This document shows, one piece after another, positions 1-5,026 of a DNA stretch of 8,377 bases (positions are counted from its first letter, which is position 1; each line of letters starts with the position of its first letter). The translations under genes and the position numbers were made by a program. Under the pieces are notes generated by a model. It saw only the letters and a program-made list of their open reading frames with translations, was not told where the DNA came from and did no database searches. Source of the DNA: an uncultured Kiritimatiellota bacterium (GTDB lineage Bacteria; Verrucomicrobiota; Kiritimatiellia; RFP12; UBA1067); assembly GCA_934667295.1 (NCBI GenBank), contig CAKULR010000070.1, positions 1 through 8,377 of the forward strand. Direction: 5' to 3'.

Positions 1-1495
1 CCCACGGCTCGATCCCGCCGCCGAGCGCCTTGTAGAGGGCGATCAGGTTGAGGGTGATGTTGCCGCGGCTGATGGTGAGGGCCTCTTCGAGCGTGAGGAG
101 GGAGCGCTGCGCGTCGAGCACGTTGTTGAAGTCCGCGAGGCCGTTCTTGTAGAGGTCCTGCGAGATGTTCACCGCGTCCGTCGCGGCCTTCACGGCGCCC
201 TGCAGGGACTGGTAGCGGTGGTACTCCTGCGTGTAGGCGCTGTAGGCGTTGCGCGTCTCCTCGTAGGCCGTCTGCACGGCGAGCTCGTAGCCGAACGCGG
301 CCTCGTGCATCTTCGACTCCTCGGCCTTCATGTTCGCGACGAGGTTGCCGCCCTGGAAGATCGGCCAGCTGAAGCTCGGGCCGATGGAGCCGAGGAACGC
401 CTCGCGGCGGAAGAAGCGGTTGGCCTTCACGCTGTCGAGGCCGAGCGAGCCGTTGATGTAGAACTTCGGGAAGAGCATCGCCTCGGCGATGCCGACGGAG
501 GCGACCTGCGCGGCGAGGCGGCGTTCGGCGGCGCGCACGTCGGGGCGGACACGCATCGTGTCGAGCGGGATGGCGGCGAGGCGCTGCGGGGCGACGAGCC
601 AGTCGCGGTCCGGCAGCTCGCCGAGGAGCGCGTGGAGCGCGCCGGGCATCGTGCCGGAGAGGATCGCGAGCGCGTTCATGTACTTCTCCTCGGCGGCGAG
701 GAGGTTCGGGATCGAGGCGCGCGTCTGCTCCACGTTGTACTTGGCCTGGTTGACGGCGAGTTCGTCGCCGATGCCGCTGTCGAGGCGGCTCTTGAGGATG
801 TCGTACGTCTCGCTCTGGAGCTTGAGGTTCGCGCGGGCGACGCGCAGACGCTCCTGCGTGGTGCGGAGGGAGATGTACTCGCGGCCGATCTCGGAGGTGA
901 GCGTGACCCAGGCGTCCTCCAGCGTGTACTCGGCGGCGGCGAGGGCGGCGTCCGCCGACTCGTAGGCGCGGCGCGAGCCGCCGAAAAGGTCGATCTCCCA
1001 GGTGGCGTCGAACCCGCTCGCCCAGTGGTCGCCGTGCGCGCTCGTGCCGCTCGCGGCGCGCGAGCTCGTGAAGCGGTGCGCCCCCGAGCGCGTGTAGGTG
1101 CCGTCCATCGTCACCTTGGGCATGAACGCGGCCGCGCTCCCCACGAGCGCCCAGCGCGCCTGCACGAGGCGTTCCTGCGCCATGAGGAAGGTGAGGTTGT
1201 TCGAGACGGCCGCCGCGACGAGGTTCGTGAGCACGTCGTCGTTGAACTGGTTCCACCAGGCGCGGATCGACGCGTCCGTGATGACGGCGCGCGGGTCCTC
1301 GTTCGTCTGCGCGGCGCGGAACTCGCCCGTCGCCGTCTTGTTCGTCGTCGGGTAGCCCGCGTCCGGCGCGGCCGCCTCCGGCGCCGTGATCCCGGGCTCC
1401 ACGTAGTCCGGCCCCACGCTCGGCAGATGCGAGCAGCCGACCATCGCGGCCGCCGCCAGCAGCATGCCGGCAATCTGTTTCCTTCCAACTTTCAT
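1..1495 (-). CDS. RND efflux outer-membrane channel lipoprotein, NodT/OprM (TolC) family; 3' end cut by window
   Basis: This gene encodes the outer-membrane exit duct of a tripartite RND efflux system, a lipid-anchored trimeric channel that docks on a periplasmic adaptor and an inner-membrane pump. Seen in the sequence: 498 codons with no stop. The N-terminus has Lys2, Arg5 and Lys6, a hydrophobic stretch, and a lipobox-like MVGC with Cys21. It is followed by the VGPDY segment typical of NodT proteins. Further on are the family blocks FDATWEIDLFGGSRRA, GIGDELAVNQAKYNVEQTR, RPDVRAAERRLAAQVASVGIAEAMLFP, FSWPIFQGGNL and GLADFNNVLDAQRSLLTLE. The visible end, NLIALYKALGGG, is close to where these proteins normally stop, so little is missing. 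The start at 1495 is chosen because AAGGAG lies 8 bases upstream and the signal peptide begins there. The frame stays open further upstream through the 40-bp repeat, but that would put a non-signal extension ahead of the lipobox. Its pump partner is the gene at 7778-8377. Confidence 0.95.
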   Translation of the reverse strand, partial: MKVGRKQIAGMLLAAAAMVGCSHLPSVGPDYVEPGITAPEAAAPDAGYPTTNKTATGEFRAAQTNEDPRAVITDASIRAWWNQFNDDVLTNLVAAAVSNNLTFLMAQERLVQARWALVGSAAAFMPKVTMDGTYTRSGAHRFTSSRAASGTSAHGDHWASGFDATWEIDLFGGSRRAYESADAALAAAEYTLEDAWVTLTSEIGREYISLRTTQERLRVARANLKLQSETYDILKSRLDSGIGDELAVNQAKYNVEQTRASIPNLLAAEEKYMNALAILSGTMPGALHALLGELPDRDWLVAPQRLAAIPLDTMRVRPDVRAAERRLAAQVASVGIAEAMLFPKFYINGSLGLDSVKANRFFRREAFLGSIGPSFSWPIFQGGNLVANMKAEESKMHEAAFGYELAVQTAYEETRNAYSAYTQEYHRYQSLQGAVKAATDAVNISQDLYKNGLADFNNVLDAQRSLLTLEEALTISRGNITLNLIALYKALGGGIEPW

Positions 1496-1503
1496 CTCGT
1501 TCT

Positions 1504-1509
1504 CTCCTT
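1504..1509 (-). promoter_or_regulatory. Ribosome binding site of the efflux channel gene
   Basis: AAGGAG on the minus strand, 8 bases before the ATG at 1495. It decides between this start and possible in-frame starts further upstream, and it lies just outside the 40-bp repeat. The channel gene therefore keeps its own ribosome binding site whichever repeat copy precedes it. Confidence 0.8.
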
Positions 1510-1510
1510 C

Positions 1511-1550
1511 TCGTTCACAGTTCTCTATCATATCATAATGGCGGGCGGTC
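1511..1550 (-). repeat. 40-bp perfect direct repeat, copy 1 (upstream of efflux channel gene)
   Basis: Forty bases identical to 4344-4383 in the same orientation. On the plus strand it begins TCGTTCACAGTTCTC and ends ATGGCGGGCGGTC; the flanking bases on both sides differ between copies. On the minus strand it contains two overlapping TATGAT hexamers (1537-1532 and 1532-1527), each a fair -10 element. The nearer one would start transcription about 25 bases ahead of the channel gene's ATG. No good -35 is seen at the expected spacing. The copy begins 9 bases after the stop of the exported protein A gene. It may be a promoter, one end of an inserted module, or both. Confidence 0.9.
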
Positions 1551-1559
1551 CCCCACCGG

Positions 1560-2201
1560 TCATTTACCATCCAACACCTTGAAGATCATGGTACGGTAAC
1601 GCAACGGGACCTGAACCGCAAAGTTCGTCGCCGTGTTCCCATCCCCAAGCATGGCGGCGGACATTCCCGCAAACGCCCTCATCGCGTCAACGGTCTTCAA
1701 GTCCGGCATCTCGAAAAGCCCCAAGAGGGCTCGTTCCACGTCCGTGACTTCATTCGTGCAGTATTCGCGCGCCATCCGATCAATGGAATCCCCCAGGATG
1801 GACAGCGACCGGGCATAGTTGCAATCCGACGCATGGGCCCCGGCGTGGACAAAGCGCGCCATCCAATACTGCCATGTGTTCGTCGCCGTCCCGATCTGCT
1901 CCACGGCGTTTGTCGCATACGCCATCTCACGTCCCATCCACGTCTCATCCATCGTATCCAGGAAACTCTGCCAGGAACTCAATGAAAGCAGCATGGACGC
2001 CTCACACCGCATTTCCACCGAGCTGGCATTTGTGGCGGTCTCCTGCAGTTGGCTGACGAACGCCGGACTCCAGGCTTTCTCCCCGGCAGCCAACGCCGTG
2101 CAGACCGCAGCGTCCATCTCCGTTTCCGAGGTCCACGCCACCACCTCGCACGTCACGAACATCACCAACAAACCAACCACTTTATACAAGGACGAAACCA
2201 T
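1560..2201 (-). CDS. Exported protein A of unknown family, paralogue of the protein at 4397-5026
   Basis: I do not recognise the family and assign no function. The 213-residue product starts with a likely signal peptide: Lys7, then a hydrophobic run GLLVMFVTCEVVA, with cleavage probably near residue 22. It is therefore expected in the periplasm or outside. The mature part looks mostly helical, is rich in Ala, Thr-Asn pairs and Trp, and has VEM at 62-64, WQYW at 110-113 and ERALLG at 156-161. These blocks recur at identical spacing in protein B (4397-5026), with about 24 identities over 100 ungapped positions, so the two are homologous. The start is 3 bases after the methyltransferase stop, with only a weak GGTGA ahead of it, so translation is probably coupled to the restriction-modification genes. 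The stop lies 9 bases before repeat copy 1. An exported protein in an R-M operon is odd, because R-M works in the cytoplasm. It may be an unrelated passenger or the remnant of a second protease-partner pair. Confidence 0.8.
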   Translation of the reverse strand: MVSSLYKVVGLLVMFVTCEVVAWTSETEMDAAVCTALAAGEKAWSPAFVSQLQETATNASSVEMRCEASMLLSLSSWQSFLDTMDETWMGREMAYATNAVEQIGTATNTWQYWMARFVHAGAHASDCNYARSLSILGDSIDRMAREYCTNEVTDVERALLGLFEMPDLKTVDAMRAFAGMSAAMLGDGNTATNFAVQVPLRYRTMIFKVLDGK

Positions 2202-2204
2202 GCG

Positions 2205-3356
2205 TCACCAATCAAACAGGGTCAATTGTTCGTGCGGCATACAGACGGGTTTCCTTATACCGTCCGCAACCTCCAGCGCCTCCCGCACGCTCAGCGCAAT
2301 CCGTTTGGCAAAGACAACGGGAACGGCGTTTCCAACCTGCAGCTGAAGTTCCCTCTTGTTGTTTCCAAGGAACTCCCAGTCGTCCGGAAATGTCTGAAGC
2401 CGGGCATACTCCCTTACGGTAAACGGACGGAGATGGTCGGCTCGGATCCGCCAGAGCCTCGCCGTCGAATCGGGGTTGCGGACGAACATGGCCGATCGGG
2501 CGCTGCGGTCCTTCTCCACCCTCACGGCCTGGACATGCCCCAAAGCCCACCCCCAGACCGTCGCCGTATCAACCGCCGGAAACGGCTTGTCAAAGCACCT
2601 GACCGGATTTCCCTCCGAGGCGGTTCGGCTCAACCGAACAGGCACGGCCACCTCCGACGCATCGAAGGAGCCTCCGTTTTCAACATGGACAAAACTCGGA
2701 AATCCCCATTCTGGATTGTGGTTGGGCAGATCCGCGCCGCCGCCCTGTCCAAGGTCGTACAGGAAATCGCGGATGGGCGTCTCCGCTTCAGGCGCAGGGA
2801 AATGAAAGTGCCGAAGCGAATCACCCTTGTAGGCGATGAAGATGAAGCGTCGTCTTGTCTGGGGCGCACCGAACCGGGACACCCTGAAGAACTCAAACCG
2901 CGTCGTGTAGCCGATTGCCGCCATTTCGGATGCAATCTGTTCGGCGAATGGCCTGCGCGTAACGGGGTGCCGCATGGTACGGAGATTCAGCACGTTCTCC
3001 ATCACGACGACCCTTGGCTGAATTTCTCCGGCAATGCGGACGACCTCCCTGTACAGCGAATTGCGCGCGTCGTCCTCGGCACGGTTTCCGCCCAGGGAAA
3101 AACCCTGACAGGGGAATCCGGCCAACAGAACATCGATTTCCCCCTTGACGCGAGGACGGTAATCCCGGACATCGCATCGCACCACGTCCCATTCGGGCCG
3201 GTTGTGCCGCATCGTGTTGACCGCATATTCCAGAATGTCGCTCGACTGCGTATGCAGGAATCCGGCTTTTTCAAAGCCGACGTCCAACCCCCCAGCCCCC
3301 GAAAACAGGCTGAGGAAATTGTATCCCGACTTCGTCTCCTGTTCGACCGCAAACAT
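2205..3356 (-). CDS. Type II DNA cytosine-5 methyltransferase (Dcm/M.HhaI family)
   Basis: This cytoplasmic enzyme transfers a methyl group from S-adenosylmethionine to C5 of cytosine in a specific site, protecting host DNA from the endonuclease encoded just upstream. All key motifs are present in the canonical order over 383 residues. Motif I FSGAGG at 18-23 binds AdoMet. Motif IV is FPCQGFS at 81-87 with catalytic Cys83. Motif VI is ENV at 120-122. Motif VIII is QTRRR at 166-170. Motif IX is around RLQTFPDDW (319-327). Motif X is GNAVP at 342-346. The target-recognition region would lie between about 190 and 310; I cannot read the specificity from it. The length is normal and no motif is damaged, so the enzyme should be active. 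The ATG at 3356 is one base after the endonuclease stop (TAAGATG) with no strong Shine-Dalgarno sequence, which implies translational coupling. The C-terminal QLTLFDW is common among such enzymes. Confidence 0.97.
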   Translation of the reverse strand: MFAVEQETKSGYNFLSLFSGAGGLDVGFEKAGFLHTQSSDILEYAVNTMRHNRPEWDVVRCDVRDYRPRVKGEIDVLLAGFPCQGFSLGGNRAEDDARNSLYREVVRIAGEIQPRVVVMENVLNLRTMRHPVTRRPFAEQIASEMAAIGYTTRFEFFRVSRFGAPQTRRRFIFIAYKGDSLRHFHFPAPEAETPIRDFLYDLGQGGGADLPNHNPEWGFPSFVHVENGGSFDASEVAVPVRLSRTASEGNPVRCFDKPFPAVDTATVWGWALGHVQAVRVEKDRSARSAMFVRNPDSTARLWRIRADHLRPFTVREYARLQTFPDDWEFLGNNKRELQLQVGNAVPVVFAKRIALSVREALEVADGIRKPVCMPHEQLTLFDW

Positions 3357-3357
3357 C

Positions 3358-4209
3358 TTACAACACGCTCAGGACGGGGATGGCGGCAACTCGCTCCTTC
3401 GGCCGACGAACCTTGCAGGCGTCAAACACGCCCGTCAGGACTTTCAACGCGCCGCCCTCCTCTTTCCGTTTTCCTTGAACGCACTCATCGTCCAAATAGT
3501 AGTGGAAAGCGTTTCCGTACTTGTCTTCACGCACGATCTGCTCCGTGAATCTGCACCGAGACGAGTCGATGGCCTCAAAGTCACGCTTCTTGGCCACGAC
3601 GACGTGCCGCAGGTGAAATTCCCCGATATGGGAATTGAGCGGATTTGGGTATGTGTACATCCGACGATGGCGCACGGAACCCTCGCCGTAGGGGCCATGC
3701 CCGTATTCGGTGTAGTTGGCGTATTTCGATTCTTTGTGAAGATTGAAGTCGTAGTTCAGGAAATCTCCGTCCATGAGAATCGTCGAGACCATCCGGCCGC
3801 TGTCGGGCGACAAAAGCGCGAAGACGTAGAAACACGGTACGACAACCGCTTCATCTCCAACTTTGACGAGGGTGGAGCCACACGGCAGACAGCTGTTGTA
3901 GTCAAGCGTCATCCCCCGTGAATCTGCACCATTCTCCCGTTGGACGAGTTTCTTCACCTCCAAGCCCACAATCTGCCGCGTTTTCCTGTCCCTGACAATC
4001 AAGTCGGGCGTCGTCAGAGGACCGGAATGGACGACCTCGAACGACGAGGGCAGCACGGCCTTCACCTTTTCCTGCACCCAGCAGTCAAACGGGTCGTCCT
4101 GGACCGTCCCAACCAGTCTCTTGGCACGCAGGCGCACCGGGATTCCATTCTCCCTGCAATCGGCTATGAGACCACGGTACACGGCGAGAACGATTTCAAG
4201 TGCCGTCAT
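3358..4209 (-). CDS. Putative type II restriction endonuclease, PD-(D/E)xK fold
   Basis: The likely role is to cut unmethylated foreign DNA at the site protected by the adjacent methyltransferase. The 283-residue product has the hallmark of a PD-(D/E)xK nuclease. It shows TTPDLIV with Asp69, then 14 residues on Glu84-Val-Lys86 in GLEVKKL, preceded by a helix carrying Glu47 that could supply the additional acid. A Cys/Pro-rich block LDYNSCLPCG follows at 102-111. The length and position immediately 5' of a C5 methyltransferase fit a type II enzyme. I cannot assign a subfamily with confidence; an NgoBV/NlaIV-like group is one guess to test. The start at 4209 follows AAAGGAGG 11 bases upstream, a slightly long spacing. 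The gene is visibly AT-richer than the efflux genes: a hand count gives 23 G+C of 60 at 3721-3780 against 41 of 60 at 7981-8040. This supports horizontal acquisition. Confidence 0.8.
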   Translation of the reverse strand: MTALEIVLAVYRGLIADCRENGIPVRLRAKRLVGTVQDDPFDCWVQEKVKAVLPSSFEVVHSGPLTTPDLIVRDRKTRQIVGLEVKKLVQRENGADSRGMTLDYNSCLPCGSTLVKVGDEAVVVPCFYVFALLSPDSGRMVSTILMDGDFLNYDFNLHKESKYANYTEYGHGPYGEGSVRHRRMYTYPNPLNSHIGEFHLRHVVVAKKRDFEAIDSSRCRFTEQIVREDKYGNAFHYYLDDECVQGKRKEEGGALKVLTGVFDACKVRRPKERVAAIPVLSVL

Positions 4210-4220
4210 AAGATGCGTTT

Positions 4221-4228
4221 CCTCCTTT
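4221..4228 (-). promoter_or_regulatory. Ribosome binding site of the restriction endonuclease gene
   Basis: AAAGGAGG on the minus strand, 11 bases ahead of the ATG at 4209. It is a strong match at a slightly long distance. It is the only strong ribosome binding site in the R-M module, since the methyltransferase and protein A genes have weak ones and lie 1 and 3 bases behind their neighbours. Confidence 0.65.
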
Positions 4229-4275
4229 CAGGCCATCCACGCAGACGGCACTCCCGTGTCGCGTTCCAAACGGAC

Positions 4276-4299
4276 AGGACCGCAACAAGTTGCGGCCCT
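4276..4299 (-). other. RNA hairpin in the leader of the R-M genes
   Basis: On the minus strand, AGGGCCGCAA, a CUUG loop and UUGCGGUCCU form a 10-bp stem. The one imperfect pair is a G-U wobble in minus-strand RNA but an A-C mismatch in plus-strand RNA, so the structure suits the R-M transcript. It lies about 67 bases ahead of the endonuclease start and 45 bases past repeat copy 2. No run of U follows, so it is not a standard terminator. It could stabilise the RNA, attenuate transcription, or as DNA be an operator. Apart from this, the repeat and the ribosome binding site, I see nothing in the 187 bases 4210-4396. Confidence 0.5.
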
Positions 4300-4343
4300 C
4301 CCGGAGACGGCGCGATACAATCTGTTTTTCCTCTACCATCATT

Positions 4344-4383
4344 TCGTTCACAGTTCTCTATCATATCATAATGGCGGGCGGTC
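4344..4383 (-). repeat. 40-bp perfect direct repeat, copy 2 (upstream of the R-M genes)
   Basis: Identical over all 40 bases to 1511-1550, in the same orientation, 2833 bases away. It begins 13 bases after the stop of the exported protein B gene and ends 134 bases before the endonuclease start. The same pair of TATGAT hexamers is present and could drive the R-M genes with a leader of about 140 bases. The sequences just outside the two copies are unrelated, so the identity ends sharply at both edges. Confidence 0.9.
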
Positions 4384-4396
4384 GCAACACGCCACA

Positions 4397-5026
4397 TCAA
4401 TCCCGCAGAAAGTCCTCCATCTTCCGACGGAGACGATCCGACAGGACCGGTTTGACTTCATCCACGTCATTCGTCCGACCGATGGCCGCAGCCGTCAATG
4501 CCCAGGAAAGGGCCGTGGCTTCGCGAAGCGTCGCCCCTTCGCCAAGTTCCTCAAATCCCAGCAAAGCCCTGGACACGGCATTTGTGGAATCCACGACACC
4601 TCGCGCCTGAATGTCGTCCCACGCATTCGATGCAACCAAGTAGGCGGACCGTTCATCGCCCATGGTGTTGAAGTAGAAAGCCTTCAGAATCTGCAGATGC
4701 CAATACTGCCATCTGTCAGGCGTCATCACCGGCATCTGCGAAACATTCGTGATTGCACACCACGTAGCGGCAAGATGGCTTTCGTCAGCCATGAGATCGA
4801 AGGACGCCATCCGGGAAAAACCACGAAGCAACTTGGCCGTAAGCGCCATCTCGACATTTGTGCTTTGACCTGCACAGCGTTCAATGCAATTGGTGAAACG
4901 CGCCTGAATCAGTCCCTCCCGACACGCCAGGGCATTCACGGCCATCTCGTCAAACGTCATTTCCCGCGCTCCCAACATACAGCCTATGGAAATGCACAGA
5001 ATATGGGCAATCCAACGAACAGGCAT
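4397..5026 (-). CDS. Exported protein B of unknown family, translationally coupled partner of the caspase-like protein
   Basis: The family is not recognised. The 209-residue product starts with a likely signal peptide: Arg4, hydrophobic IAHILCISIGCMLGA, with cleavage possibly after Ala20. A lipobox reading at Cys16 (SIGC) is weaker. The mature protein is mostly helical in appearance with VEM at 58-60, WQYW at 106-109 and SRALLG at 152-157, matching protein A (1560-2201) at the same spacing. The frame is open further upstream, but the start at 5026 is preferred. It has GGGAGG (5034-5039) 7 bases upstream, begins with a signal peptide, and overlaps the preceding stop by one base (TAATG). This tight coupling to a putative secreted cysteine protease suggests a partner such as an inhibitor, immunity protein or folding factor, as known for small genes next to streptopain and staphopain. 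That role is inference only. Confidence 0.82.
   Translation of the reverse strand: MPVRWIAHILCISIGCMLGAREMTFDEMAVNALACREGLIQARFTNCIERCAGQSTNVEMALTAKLLRGFSRMASFDLMADESHLAATWCAITNVSQMPVMTPDRWQYWHLQILKAFYFNTMGDERSAYLVASNAWDDIQARGVVDSTNAVSRALLGFEELGEGATLREATALSWALTAAAIGRTNDVDEVKPVLSDRLRRKMEDFLRD

Larger units (their letters stand above)
1511..4383 (-). mobile_element. Putative acquired module (R-M system plus exported protein A) bounded by 40-bp direct repeats
   Basis: Two perfect 40-bp repeats enclose an endonuclease, a methyltransferase and exported protein A, all tightly packed. Replacing the whole segment by one repeat copy would join the protein B gene directly to the efflux channel gene, with its ribosome binding site intact. 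That is the pattern expected of an insertion. No transposase, integrase or terminal inverted repeat is visible, so the element, if real, would have moved with outside help or by homologous recombination. Forty bases is far longer than usual transposon target duplications, so an att-like site or a captured promoter is more likely. The repeat does not show the paired RYYYAAC/GTTRRRY boxes of integron attC sites. Confidence 0.4.

Noticed and set aside
1511..1550. The 40-bp repeat as an integron attC site or a CRISPR repeat
   Set aside because: There are no paired core boxes or folded arms of an attC site. There are only two copies, 2.8 kb apart, with genes rather than short spacers between them.
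1540..1560. Possible intrinsic terminator after protein A (GGTGGG pairing with CCCGCC)
   Set aside because: It is a short six-pair stem with a wobble, no U-run follows, and the equivalent pairing is poor at repeat copy 2. It is too weak to call.
218..1582. Long plus-strand open frame (454 codons) opposite the efflux channel gene
   Set aside because: The product is an Arg/Ala/Glu/Val-rich shadow produced by high GC on the other strand. The minus strand here reads as a clear NodT-family channel with lipobox and conserved blocks.
2049..3548. Plus-strand open frame of 499 codons opposite the methyltransferase
   Set aside because: It has no recognisable domain and lies antisense to a methyltransferase with all canonical motifs.
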